In this document: one piece after another, positions 45,001-56,472 of the stretch
Numbering within the stretch: the first letter of the stretch is position 1
Layout of the letters: every line of letters begins with the position of its first letter
Assembly: GCA_965153355.1 (NCBI GenBank)
Contig: OZ231127.1
Span: forward strand, 20,026,001-20,090,000
Origin: Flaccisagitta enflata
Taxonomy: Eukaryota > Chaetognatha > Sagittoidea > Aphragmophora
DNA: 64,000 bases
Direction: 5' to 3'
Position numbers and translations under genes: made by a program
Notes under the pieces: model-generated
What the model was told of the DNA's origin: nothing
The model's database searches: none
What the model saw: the letters and a program-made list of their open reading frames with translations, nothing else

Positions 45001-45837
45001 ACGACGCCTTCGCAAAATGGACGTCGCCTTCATGGCAAAGCTTCGCAATATTGCGGCGCTGTTCAACAAATCAAGTCGCAGAGGCGAAGATCCAGTCGGC
45101 CGACCATGCAAGGCATTTCAATCTGTCTTCAAGGCTGCAAAAGGCAAAGAAGATTGCGAAGACCTGTGGAGAAGTGCAACAATGCGTTATCGCGACGAGT
45201 TGCTGCAAGAAATCCTCAACAAGAGGGTTCTTCATCTTGCAGATAAATTTTGGGAAAAGCAACATGAAGCAGCCCAAAAAGGACAATCATTTTCATTCGA
45301 TAATTTGGTCAATATGATTGAGACATGGGCGGTGATTCAGCACAATAAAGGTGCAAGCTGCAAAACAGCACTCAGTGGCAGCAGTTGCGACGTCAGAAAA
45401 GAAGCGCCATCATCATATGAGGAGGCTTTGACCAATGGCAAGCAAAAGGTGCAGTCGACGGACCGCTGCAACGTCTGCAGTGGAATGCACCAAACAGAAG
45501 AGTGTCATCAGCTTCTAGAGTTGGAAGTGGACGCGAGAGTTCAGAAGATCATGTCTCGTCGTCTCTGCTTCCACTGTCTCGCGCCAGGACACAACGCCAA
45601 AGGATGCGCGAACAGACCAACTTGCCAGATCTGCAAGTAGCTGCACACAACGATTCTCCACTGGCGCACCTACAAGAAAGAAGAAAAGGAAGAGAAGAAA
45701 GGAGAGAGTAAGCAGGGAAATAAAGTACCGCTGGCTCCCTTCAAAAGTCACAGGATGCGGCTGCAGCAGCACCAACAGCTCCGTCGACGACGGAGGCAGC
45801 CGATCCAACGGAAGTAATCTCTAACGCAACGGCATGA
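42013..45837 (+). pseudogene. gag: BEL copy 2 gag, multiply frameshifted
   Basis: Homologous to the intact gag at 17457-21227 over its full length, starting with the same ATGGCAGCCGCGCG. Open segments lie in different phases: N-terminus at 42013-42130, then other phases; the Gln-rich part in pieces at 42850-43330 and 43563-44090; the capsid-like domain at 44844-45030; the zinc-finger part at about 45200-45640 (CX2CX3HX4C and CX2CX4HX4C both visible). A TAG at 45638 interrupts the third zinc motif where copy 1 has AAG. Changes are mostly one- or two-base indels. It cannot encode full Gag as written. Confidence 0.85.
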
Positions 45838-48800
45838 CTGGCGCGACGGCAACGTCGCGGTCCGTCTCTTCATTCGACGACGTTGTCCGTCCGATTGTTC
45901 CAGTGACTATTATAAACAATTCTTCGGGTGCGCAGAGGACGATATACGCCATGATCGACTCAGGCGCTGATCGCGACGTGATCAGTACCAATGTCATTCG
46001 CAGTCTTCTGATTCCAACAAAAACAGTGCAAATGACGGTGATTACTGTGGGAAGTCGTGTTGTTGAGGATCGTTTCATCGCATCATTCACCATGCAATCG
46101 GTCGACGAGGAATATGTCGTCGACGTTAACGACGCGTTGGTGGGTGATTTATTAACGAGTGAACGCGACATTCCTCCTTTTCTCCGCGACCTATCCGACC
46201 AACCTCACATCAGAGACATAAAATTTCCAGAAGCAGAAGGCGGTGTGATGATGATCATCGGAGCGGCGCATGCGGATGCCGCCGTCGCTCAGGAAATCCG
46301 CCGAGGGCCTTCAGGATCTTTGACTTGCTTCAGATGTCTATTCGGTTGGACTGTATGTGGAAAAACGGGGAAGAGGGGGCGAGATTTTGCATCGATCAAC
46401 GCCATCGCAACGGATGATCGCGTCCTCAACGACAGCATCGATCGCATCCTCGACAATCGCGTCCTCAACAGCAACATCGACCGCATCTTCTACCATGACT
46501 TTGCATCATCAATTGTCTCGCAAGAGGAGATGGGCGATTCCCTGGAGAACATCAGAGCGTGCAAAGTGTTAGAGGAAAAAACATATTTTTGCCCAGTTGT
46601 GAAAAAATATTTTGCTCCCGTCACATGGAAATTTCATCACGAAAAAATCATGGAAATTCTGAGAAGAGTGAAGTCACGATCTACTGCGATGAAGCGGCTC
46701 GGCAACCAACGTTTCCGCTTCAAACGTGATCCAGCCTTCAAAGAAAGAGTCTTCCGTGAGATCGAGAAATTTTACGAGACGGGAGTGGCGATTGAGATTA
46801 ACAGCGTCCGACTTACGACGACAGCATTGAAAAGCCGCATGGTACTTACCACTTCACGTTGTGGAATTGCGCGGCAAAACGCGCGTATGCCACGATGCGC
46901 GTGCGGCGACTGACGGGATCTCACTCAATGATTTGCTCGTCGGAGGTCCAAACTTGATGAACAGTTTGATGGACATCCTCATGCGTTTTCGTCAGTGGAA
47001 AATCGCCTTTATGTGTGATATAAAGGCGTTTTTCCACCAAATCCGCGTCCATCCTGATGACGCTGATTTGTTCAGATTCTTTTGGTTCAAAGATCGCACG
47101 CTACGAGAAGCAATTTTGAATCTGTTCTTATCACATGTCTTCGGCAGCCAATCCAGCTCATTCGTCACATCTTTCACCGTCAGAAAGCATGCTGAAGTAA
47201 TCCGGCCCAAGTATCCCTACAACGTCTACGATCTTATTCGCTTCGGCTTCTACGTCGACGACGGAAGTGGGGGTGGGGATTCGGTTGACGAAGCACTGCA
47301 GTTGAAGGTGGATGCGGTGGCGGCGATGGCTGAAGGCGGGATGGATCTTGTGAAGTGGAAAAGCAACGCGCGGCAATTGATGGATGGAGATCCGAATGTG
47401 CCAATTCCCATCTCAGATAAGCAAGATGATGCTCCGACGAAGGTGTTGGGCGTCTCATGGCTTCCGGCGGAAGACGTCTTCATCTTTATCTGCGACGAGG
47501 AATTTAAAACTCTTAGAGCAAAAACACCTCGTCAATTGGTCTCCATGCAAGCCAAACTTTATGATCCATTGGGATTTTGGAGTCCAAGCGCATACATCGG
47601 CAGACGACATCTTCAACTCTGTCGTCCACAGGAAGTGGGATGGGATTCGCCCTTGGAAGAGAGCGTCGAAGAATCTTTCTTCCGCTACACTTCATCTTGG
47701 CCTCTTCTACAACAATACCGAATTGAACGCTGGTGGAATGGCGGCGTCGACAACAGCGACATTGCAGAAGTCACAATCGAGTTCTTTTTGCGATGCGGCT
47801 CCAAAAGGCGGATATGGAGCAGTTGCATATCGACGTCAAGTCAATCGAGATGGAGATGTTCACATTTCATTCCTTGCCTCCAAATCTCACGTCATCCCAC
47901 TCAATCCAAAACGTGCTTCTCATCATAACAGCGTTCCACGAGTCGAGATTGTATCCGCAGAAAAAGCAGTGCAGCTCAAACGCTTCGTCGGAAGGACCAT
48001 CGACTTGGACAATCTTGTCGTCAGATTTTGGTCTGATTCTGAATCTGCACTGAAGATGATTTACAATCCGGCAAAACCGAGGCCTGTATTCTTCGCCAAT
48101 CGTCTCTCCAAGATCCATAGTGGGTCTGATCCACAGCAGTGGCGCTGGGTTGACTCGTCAAACAACCCAGCTGACCACTGCAGCCGTGGCATCCAGGCCC
48201 ATGAAGCCGAAAAATGGCGTCAATTCCATCACGGTCCTGCATTTTTGCGCCTTCCCGAAGATCAATGGCCAAAGACGAACATCGCGACGTGCCCTATTTC
48301 TGCACAAGTCGCCGCTCTGTATGTGGCTGAAAGTGAAAAGAAACAAGTGGCTGACGCGATACTTCTTGCAGCAGCTTCTCGGGGAAAATGGATGCATAAG
48401 TTGCGGATCATCGGCATGGTTCTCATCGCAGTCAAAAGGTGGAGAGCGTATCCAAGGGCGAAGACACGAGCAGCAAAGGATCTTCTTCCTAGACCGGAAA
48501 TGACGCAAGACGTCTTGGAGGAGGCGCGCAAACAGCTCGTCAAGTCAATGCAGCGGCAGCATTATTCCGACGTTTTCGAACAATTGGAGTTGGGAAAAGT
48601 TTTTAAGCCAGAAAGCCGTCATGACTTTATCATCAAGAACAAGGAGATGCGAAAGTTGAACCCCTTCGTCGACGACGACGGCATCCTTCGCGTCGGCAGC
48701 CGATTGGAAAATGCCGACATCGCACATGACGCTAAATTTCCTTTCATCCTTCCGCCAAAAGACGAGAATGTGAAATCATTAATTCGCCATTATCATCATA

Positions 48801-49880
48801 ATGATTTTCACGCGGGTGCAAAGCATACATTGTGCCAATTACGCCAATTCGTGTGGATTACAAAAGGTCTTCAGGCTGTCAAGAGCGTCGTCAACACGTG
48901 CTTCAGATGCCAGAAGAACTTTAAAAGAACGCAAATCAGCAAATGGCCAATCTTCCATCAAATCGCCACAATCCTGCGCCTGTTTTTGCAGAGACTGGAT
49001 TGGACGTTATGGGGCATTTCATCGACAAATGAACGGACGTGCTGATCACAAGGTGTGGATCGCAGTGTTCACCTGTTTCGTGTCACGGGCCGTCCATGTG
49101 GAATTGCTCTTCAACATGTCAGCCGATGCGATGGTAAATGCAATCATCCGATGGCAGCTCAGAACCGCCTCGGTTCACGCGGACTGTGGAACGAATCTAG
49201 TTGGCGCCAATAATATCCTCAAGAAGGAAATGGAAGCTTGGAACCGCGCGTCAACTCCCGAATTGCAGCGGCGCGGCCTTCGGTGGGATTTCATCATTTC
49301 GAGAACACCCCACTATGGAGGGGTGTGGGAGAGAATCGTCGGCCTCTTCTGGCGCCATCTTGCTTCCATCTCTACAAGCTCCATCCTCCACGTCGACGCC
49401 TTCAACACTGCTGCCGTCGAAGTTGAAGGAATTCTCAATCGCCGTCCTCTGACAGCGCTCAGCGATGATCCAAATGATTCTGAGGCCCTCACACCAAATC
49501 ATATCCTCAATCCATCAACATCCGGTCACGCCCCTCTGGATCTGTCGCAACAAGGCGTCAACTCTGACGCCGACTCAGCGAAGATTCAATGGAGGCGCGC
49601 ACAATCGCGTGTGGATGCGTTTTGGAAATCATGGAGGGTCGAATACTTACCGCTTCTTCATGCGCGGGGCAAATGGTCGAGATCCGAGAAAGACTTTGCA
49701 ATCGATGACATGGTCATCGCCATGAACGAAACGCTGCCTCGTCACACCTGGAGTTTAGGACGTGTCATGGGCGTCGAAGGATCATCAGCCCATGTCCGGA
49801 GAGCTCATGTTCGACGCCAGGATGGAAAGATCGTGACGAAAGACCGCACAAAGCTTGTGCGGCTGGAATTGGACTCATAA
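45834..49880 (+). pseudogene. pol: BEL/Pao pol (PR-RT-RH-IN), frameshifted, copy 2
   Basis: The pol frame opens at ATG 45834, which overlaps a TGA as ATGA. The protease motif DSGAD is at codon 42 (45957), and this frame stays open through the start of reverse transcriptase to about 46800. RT continues in a new phase from about 46840 to 47785 (DIKAFF Asp at 47017; YVDD at 47251-47262). RNase H and the integrase zinc finger are in a third phase to about 48925. A short stretch to about 49025 is in yet another phase. The integrase core and C-terminus are open to 49880 (second D at 49182, E at 49329; SRVDAFWKSWRVEYLPLL resembles the DUF5641-type BEL C-terminus). The breaks at 47785, 48925 and 49025 coincide with one-base T or A run differences from copy 1. 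Confidence 0.9.
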
Positions 49881-50098
49881 AAAAACGCTAAGTTTTGAGA
49901 GAGAGAGAAAAAGGCGCATGGGCCTGTCCATTAGTAACTATAGATATGAGTGATTGAAACTCTGACTTGTTATATTTACAAAGAGTTGTTATTATTCATA
50001 TTTGGTTCTGATTATCCATGCTTTCATCTTTCCTCTTGTCAATTATGTTGTCCATTTCCACTTACACATTAAAACACTGATTCATTCGCTCTGTCAAG
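49881..50098 (+). other. pol-ORF3 spacer of BEL copy 2
   Basis: 218 bp. Matches the copy 1 spacer except that the 133-bp segment 25486-25618 is missing, so the ORF3 ATG stands close to CATTCGCTCTGTC. Confidence 0.6.
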
Positions 50099-52067
50099 AT
50101 GTCCCGTCAGCAGCGTCTCGAGGCAGAAGCCGACGTGTCGACGTCGTACGGATCCTTGGATCTTCATCGACTCTTCAGCGACGGCTCTACTCGAGAAGGA
50201 TCTGCATCCACGACGTCGTTTGGAGCGGAGGAGGAGGCTGTCGCGCTGGCAGCCTTCAATGGCGACCTTCGTTCCGTTGTTGACGCCAAAATGGCGAAGA
50301 AAAAGCGTCAACAAGATGATGCGTTGGAAAATCGTCAACAGCCATCCAACGCCGTTGATCCCGCGTCGCTTCCTCCATTGGTGGTCATCAAAGATGGAGG
50401 TTCGAGGCGGATCTCGATCAATCGGCCGCCGACGGACTTATCCACCACTTCCGCGGCGGCGTCATCATCATCGGATTTACCCCATCGCCCGCCACTTCTG
50501 TCTTGGATTCTGCCGCCCAGCGTTCCTCGTGGATTTGAGCAAGTCTGCAGCTGCAAGTCACCGCAGCGGGGGCGAAGAGAGAGAGAAATTGGTCAATGAT
50601 GGAGCAAGAGTGGAGGAGGAGGGGATGGAAACAGAGGAGGAGGTGCCAGTGAATGGGGAGGCGGTAGAGAAAGACATTGACCCGGAAGTGGACACTGCGA
50701 CGCCGGAAGAGAAGCGCCAACGGATGCAGGCACGTTGGTGGTATCGTATCATCAGTCCGGACGTCGGAGTATCTCTCCTCTTCAAAGAGTTTGAAAAACT
50801 TTCGGTGTGCTGCAACAAGCAAACTCTTATGCGCTCGTCGGCTAATCAAACAGAGCTTGGCTCGGAGACTCTGGAGCGCAAAATCCAAAGCAATAAAAGA
50901 AGGAGGGAGCATGACAAGGAGGTTCGTCGCATGGTCCAGGCGACGAAGAGGAAGGATGCGACTTCGAAGCCTCCTGCTGCAGCTGCAACTCCACCTGCAG
51001 CAACTTCCGTCGGCGCTTCCGCAACTCCACCAGCGGTATTTGTGCTCGACGCAGCCGCAGCTACATCAGCGGCAATTCACACCACAGCAGCAGGAAGTCG
51101 TCAACCGCGCCCTGGATTGGTTCATCTCAAACGGCAGCAACAGGGTCCCGGGACTACTCCCTCAACCATCGAAGAGGATCATTTACGGGGAAAGACTCCA
51201 CAAAAGCGCAATGTGCCGAGGCCTCAACAAAGCCAGATTCCAAAAAAGCAAAGGCCCTCTCGCTACTTCTCCAAACCACTCCCACTGCAGCAGCAACGCC
51301 CAAAGGCCAAGGAGAAGCTTCAAGTGGTTCGTCGACGACAACATCGGCAGCAACCCAGAAGCTGAATCAGGCGCCTGGGGCAGCAGCAGCAAAAGGGAAG
51401 AAGACCAAGAGAGCTGAAGAAAGCACAAAGCAGCAGCTGCAGGAGGGTTCTACTTATGCGCTCATGGCCCGCTGTTCAACCTGAAGTCTCTGGTCAGCAG
51501 ACGAGAGCGTCTTTCCTTCACTCGCAGCCGTCAAAAGCATGTGTAAGCGAACTAGTTGGCAGTGCTTCAGCATCTGTTAAAGCTGGTGTAGCGCCTCGTC
51601 AGCAAACAGATTCTGCCCAAGGTTTGCAGCAAGTGCAAAATCCGCCTCCCCCGTCGGATCCAGCCTTTGATCCTGCGCATGGACACCACATCGCCGAGTC
51701 ATTGCTACGGGAAGCTTCTTCACTTACCTCAAATGCTCCATTGGGTGTGGTGAAGAATTTAGCATCACGGCTTCCAAAAGACTTCTTCGCGTCGCTCAAT
51801 CCGCGTCAACGAGTTGAAGCGGCTCGTCAAGTCTTAGACGAGAGGATTCGTCGCAATATCCAAAAGGAGAGAGACGATGCTCGTCAAGCAGCAATGGCTG
51901 CGGACAATGAGGTGGTCAAAGGCAATAAGCGAGTCGTGGAACTGGAGAAGCAGCTTGAAAAGGAGAAGCAGGCCTGTGCGATGAAGGCTAAGAAGAAAGA
52001 GGAAGCTGTGGAACGCGCGAAGGCGGCTATGGCCGTGGACTTCACAACAGCGTCCGCCGTGTCCTAA
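50099..52067 (+). pseudogene. BEL copy 2 ORF3 (extra ORF after pol), broken
   Basis: A ~1.97-kb coding-like region after pol. Open pieces are 50099 to about 50510 (start MSRQQRLEAEADVSTSYGSL); about 50530 to 51365 in the next phase, with the acidic segment, RMQARWWYRIIS and an Ala/Pro/Thr/Gln-rich part; and about 51456 to 52067, with DPAHGHHIAESLLREASSL, LPKDFFASLNPRQRVEAARQ and a long Glu/Lys/Ala helix likely to form a coiled coil, ending TAA. The same blocks occur in the same order in copy 1, and conservation at protein level across different frame breaks suggests a once-functional ~650-residue protein. No signal peptide, membrane span, zinc finger or enzyme motif is seen. Confidence 0.68.
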
Positions 52068-53264
52068 ATTTCGACTGGCGCCGATGCAGCATCTCCACCC
52101 TCAGCATCTTCTCCTGCACAAAAAGACGGTCAGCAGATCCTGTCGCAAAAAGACGCTCCCAAGCCTGGAAATAAGAAAATCGAACCAGGTCTTGGAAAAA
52201 TCAGACCGCCAGTTAAATACTGATTGGTGCCACGCCCAGTTGCTGTTCAACTTAACTACCAATTTGCAACATGGCGTGGAGAGCGCCACCATTCGCTGAG
52301 GATCGTCTTCCACCATCACATCCTCATCCCATCGATGGACAGGCCGGCAATGTCGGGGGCGCAACCCGGGGCGTGGGAATGACGTCCGCCCCGGGGCCTG
52401 GCGAAAAACGCCCGCGTAAGTATCATGGTTTGGGAAGGGTTGAGGTTGAGTTTTTGTGGTAAATTGAATCTGTGTACGATAAGAACTTTACTAATCAATC
52501 TGCCCCTATTCTTTCTCTTTCTTTGTCTTCCCCTTGGGGAGGATACATTCTCAGACGGCTGCACCACCTGCGCCTTTCGATGCGGTCGCCGTTGACGACT
52601 TCATTCATCGCCTTTCGCCCACGGATTGACGAGGTGTTGGAGCCCCGGAATGACCCGCTCGTCTCTGTAATGGAGAAGGCGCAGGTGATGTGGTCGTTCC
52701 ATGATGCTTACTAAATTTTTTTTTTTGCTTTACAGATTCGTTTTTACATATAGTTAGTAATTTATTTAATTTTGTCTTGTTTTGTTTGGTTCCTTGGAAC
52801 ATGTACATTTTTGTTGTGTTTGTTTTAGACATGGTCTTTTTAGTCATCATTACGAATACTTTCGTATGACATGTTTTTAGTAGTATGCCCCTACTTATTA
52901 TTTTCCACTCTCAAGTCAAATCCCAGGCTTGGAGTGCTCCAAGGCCCGTTCCCCCTTCCCCCCCCCCTTTCCCCTTAACTTTTACAGAACGGGTGCCTCA
53001 ACCTCCTCGTCGCCGCCTCGTTTCCATCCGCGTCATCGTTGATCGTTGAAAATTTGCTGGTGGTGGATCCTTTCCGGACGGGAATCATCATTCGTGCAGT
53101 CGTCGATCTGTTGATAGTTAGGGTGGGGATGTAAGAGGCGGTGGACGGGGGGGGAGGGGCGGGGGCTGTGTCTATGTAAATTTTTTTTTAAGGAAGGTAG
53201 TATCGGTTTTTAGTAGGGTTTCCGACCGGAAACTAGATGTCGGATTTTGAAATTCGTGAAATTC
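52068..53264 (+). other. 3' untranslated region of BEL copy 2
   Basis: Homologous to 27564-28680. Contains a C-rich run (CCCCCTTCCCCCCCCCTTTC, about 52950). No conserved frame. Confidence 0.6.
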
Positions 53265-53279
53265 AAAAATGGGGCAGAA
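53265..53279 (+). promoter_or_regulatory. Polypurine tract of BEL copy 2
   Basis: AAAAATGGGGCAGAA immediately before TGTTAG, identical to copy 1. Confidence 0.8.
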
Positions 53280-54185
53280 TGTTAGAAATGTACGTCCGTC
53301 CGTCTATTAAGTATGTGTGCTTTTGTTTCTTTTGCGTGCTTTTGGCTTTTCCTCTTTTCTTATTATTCAATGCCGGTGTCTTTTGTTTCTCGCCATTTTT
53401 TATAATGAAGGCTAGATGGGTAACCATATGGTTGCGCCTTGTATTTTATGCCATTTGTTTTTATTACGTAAACAAACATACGTAACTCGTCTTCGTCGTC
53501 ATCCAATTTTGGATTGATGTTTTTATTTATTTACGGCATTGCTTCCTAAAGTGATTGATTGATTTTTGTGATTGATTGAATGTGCCTCTTGGTTTGTAAT
53601 TTCAATAATCTCTCATCTTTTATTGCAGATAAACTTATGAACGGACAATTTCGTTAATTTGACATCGACAGACTGTGGGGTTGAAACCAACGAAAGTGGG
53701 CCTAAAAGTTTTTATAGACGCGTCTTGGTTTTAGTGACGTTGTTTTTATCTTGTATTCCGGTCTGTTATTCTTGTTTTTTGCGTTTTGCATTTTTATCGT
53801 GGATTTTAGTATGGTTTTTATCGTTTGCCCGATCAGCTAACTATGGGGATGATATGGATGAATTTAATGGGATGGGCCGGGGCAGGGGCAGGTATTATCA
53901 AATGGCATGGGCTCTGAAGAAGATGAACATGTTGTTATGTGCTGTTTCTGTCCTTTATTGTGTCCTGTCTCGATTTCATGTTATCTTTTGCGTTTGCTGA
54001 TCACCATTAACGCCCACTTTCCCTTTTATTTTATCCCCTCTCTTCAGTTGTTGAAATTTTTTTATGGAATAAACGAGACGATCGCCTTCCTATTTTCCAA
54101 TCGGCCAACTTTCTTTCACCACAAGTCGTCAGTCAGCTAGACGCTCATAGACAGTGCCAGTTGAAACTCGTGGGCGTAATTTATA
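53280..54185 (+). repeat. 3' LTR of BEL copy 2
   Basis: 906 bp. Compared with the 5' LTR it has small deletions, including loss of the GTAAGT donor (here CCTAAAAGTTTTTATAG). A 113-codon version of the LTR frame occurs at 53659-54000. Confidence 0.93.
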
Positions 54186-54207
54186 GTTAGGGACAAGATT
54201 AGCTTTA
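54186..54207. other. Target-site duplication GTTAG (right) and short flank
   Basis: GTTAG at 54186-54190, then GGACAAGATTAGCTT to the TA of the next MITE. Confidence 0.85.
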
Positions 54208-54816
54208 CTACCTAGGAAAAAAGTTTATAGCATTTTGTATACAAATGAGCATATCAGCTGTAGATTGTTAAGAAAGTATAAAAAATTGGTGAGACTCTGA
54301 AACTACTTCAAAAAATCTTTCAAATGCCGCAAACTGGGTTCCTCTATGTCAAAGCATTAAGAAATGAGAGCCAAAACAAAACTGCTACTACCTGGAGCTG
54401 AGTGCGAATACAAGAGGTAATTTTTTGTACTTGGTAACTCTACTTTCATTGACAAATTTTGCAACTTTCTTAAAGGTGGTATGATTCTGCAAATTTTTAT
54501 CATTAAATCATCAACTGATCAAATCATGATGATGAAGAAAAGTAAAGAAAAACCATGCCAGCACAGAAAAAAACCATGACTGTGCATCCATAATAGAGAC
54601 TGAAAACTATTCAAATATTTCATCCTATTGTCAAAAGTAGTAGTAGTTTTGTTTTAGCTCTCATTTTTTAACGGTTTGACTTAGGAGAATGGGATTGGTG
54701 GCATTAGACAGATAATTTGAAGTGGTTTCAGAGTCTCACCAATATTTTATGATTTCATAAATGTTTGTACGAGATAGGCATCCATAAGTTATGCTATAAA
54801 CTTTTTTCCTAGGTAG
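54208..54816. mobile_element. TA-flanked MITE with CTACCTAGGAAA inverted ends
   Basis: The left end CTACCTAGGAAAAAAGTTTA then TAGCAT is mirrored at the right (ATGCTATAAACTTTTTTCCT then AGGTAG), with TA on both sides (54206-54207, 54817-54818). Inverted similarity continues inward (TTGGTGAGACTCTGAAAC and GTTTCAGAGTCTCACCAA; AAAACAAAACTGCTACTACC and GTAGTAGTTTTGTTTTAGCT), so most of the 609 bp can fold back. No transposase. Its ends match the MITE at 15230-15822. Confidence 0.82.
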
Positions 54817-54818
54817 TA

Positions 54819-54920
54819 GGGCTAAGGGTTGGCTGGGTTTTATGTGTTACGACCCGAAGCTATTCGAATTAGATTCGCTCTGGCGGAGGATTCTGAAACA
54901 AAAACAAAATCGTTCAGAGA
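54819..54920 (+). repeat. Right half of the TTAGGG-like repeat
   Basis: GGGCTAAGGGTTGGCTGGGT then ACGACCCGAAGCTATTCGAA parallels the right flank at 38866-38905 (GGGCTGGGTATTATAC, CAACCCGAATCTACTCGAAT). It shows that the locus was one repeat before a MITE and a BEL element inserted. Confidence 0.65.
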
Positions 54921-55084
54921 CTCATTCAAAATGTCCATAATTTCTCCCGCCACCATATGTGGTCATACATTCGAGTACCCGATGAACTATTTGTGATATT
55001 GGTCTTGTAATGGCGCAATTATTTTTCAACCCTCGGCTTCACCATTTGCGTGCTCCCATTTCCAAACTGCCCCAGATCCCACCA

Positions 55085-55210
55085 CCACGAAAAAATTAAG
55101 GCTTTGCCTGTCATCCCAAAATCACCCTGTCATCACCACCAATTCACCCACACACTGCCTCAGAGCCCATTACCACAAAAAAAGCACCTGTCACCCCGCC
55201 TGTATATGTA
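55085..55210 (-). repeat. Relict of the ~80-bp minisatellite, reverse strand
   Basis: CATCACCACCAATTCACCCA then CACACTGCC is the diverged reverse complement of the unit at 37190-37540. Two partial units. Confidence 0.6.
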
Positions 55211-55264
55211 CTCGACAGCTTCTAGAAATTATTACAGGTATTCAGTATTCACTCTACTTCGCTT

Positions 55265-55625
55265 CACGACACCCACTTTCAACAAAAACCACTTACCGCT
55301 TAGATTTCGACCCAGCCTTCTTTGCTCCTCGACTCCTGCTCTACATTTTTAACAAATATTACTTACCACTTAGATTTTAACCCAACCTTCTCCGCTCCTC
55401 GACTCCTGCACTACATTTTCAACAAATACCACTTACCGCTTAGATTTATACTATCCCCGCTCCTCCGACAGCTGCTCTACTTTTTCTCCATCTCCGCTTT
55501 TTGCTCCTTGACTCTGCGCTACATTTTCAACAAATACCACTCACCGCTTAGATTTAAACTATCCCCGCTCCTCCGACTCCTGCACTACGTTTTCTCCATC
55601 TCCGCTCTTCGCTCCCACTTCGTGT
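55265..55625. repeat. ~74-bp tandem repeat, four to five copies
   Basis: Units contain CTACATTTTCAACAAATACC then ACTTACCGCTTAGATTT and CCCCGCTCCTCCGACTCCTG. Positions of TTAGATTT: about 55300, 55369, 55440 and 55548. One unit is longer because of an inserted TTTTCTCCATCTCCGCT block. Confidence 0.82.
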
Positions 55626-55679
55626 CTAATTGACTCTTCAGTCTTCGTCCGTTTTTCGCCTCCCACCTCTTCTCTATCT

Positions 55680-55795
55680 GTCTGCCTCACTTTTTTTTTG
55701 CTTTCTTTTTTACTTCCTCGAAAATTTTCTTCTTTTTTTTTCTTTTTTCTTTCTTTCTTCTTTTTTCTTTCTTTCTTTCTTCTTTTTCTCCCCTT
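55680..55795. repeat. Pyrimidine-rich TTTCTTTC tract
   Basis: Degenerate TTTC/TTC low complexity. Confidence 0.85.
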
Positions 55796-56472
55796 GCCGT
55801 TCTGACGTCATTGGAAATTCTTTCTGCGTCAGTCTTTGCATTTTGATGTCCCTCGACTTCGTTACGCACTGCTCACCTTTTTTACCTTCATGAGGTACAG
55901 GCCATTGAATTTTCCCATTTTTTGGACAATCAATCTTGTTTTGGTTGTAACTTTTGAACGAATTGGGCTGGAAATGCCAGATTGGTCCCATTCTAAAGAT
56001 CTCTTCAAGATCTTTCCAACTGTCACCAATTTTTTGTAAATCCGTTCAAAAATAACAGAGATATAACCTGTCAAACATGAGTAATTTTATGGGGATTGTG
56101 GACAATTTTCCAGGTTTCAGAATACTTCCCATTTTTGAACAATTTACTTGTTTTATTTGTAACTTTTAAATGAATTAAGCTAGAAATACCAGATTGGTCC
56201 CATTTTAAAGAATTTTTGAAGCTCTTTCAAACTGTTACAAATTTTTTTGCAAATCCGCTAAAAAATGGCTGAGTTGTAACTTGTCAAACATGACCAGCAT
56301 CATGTTAATTTGGAGCGATATTCCCACCACCTTTTCAACAGTCTGATTTTGACTTTAAATGCCTCCTTGGCTCCCCACATCTTTATAGGAGTTGTTATAT
56401 GTCAATTTATCTGTTGGTCTGTCTTTCTGTCTGTATGTCTGTCTGTTGGTCTATGAATCTCTAGCCCTTTTT

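Larger units (their letters stand above)
41039..54185 (+). mobile_element. BEL/Pao LTR retrotransposon, copy 2
   Basis: A 13,147-bp element with the same plan as copy 1. The LTRs are 911 bp (41039-41949) and 906 bp (53280-54185) and differ by several small indels. Target duplication GTTAG. Gag, pol and ORF3 are all interrupted by frame changes. The LTR sequence is a distinct subtype from copy 1 (GTACGTCCGTCCGTCTATTA versus GTATGTCCGTCCGTCGATTA). Confidence 0.95.
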
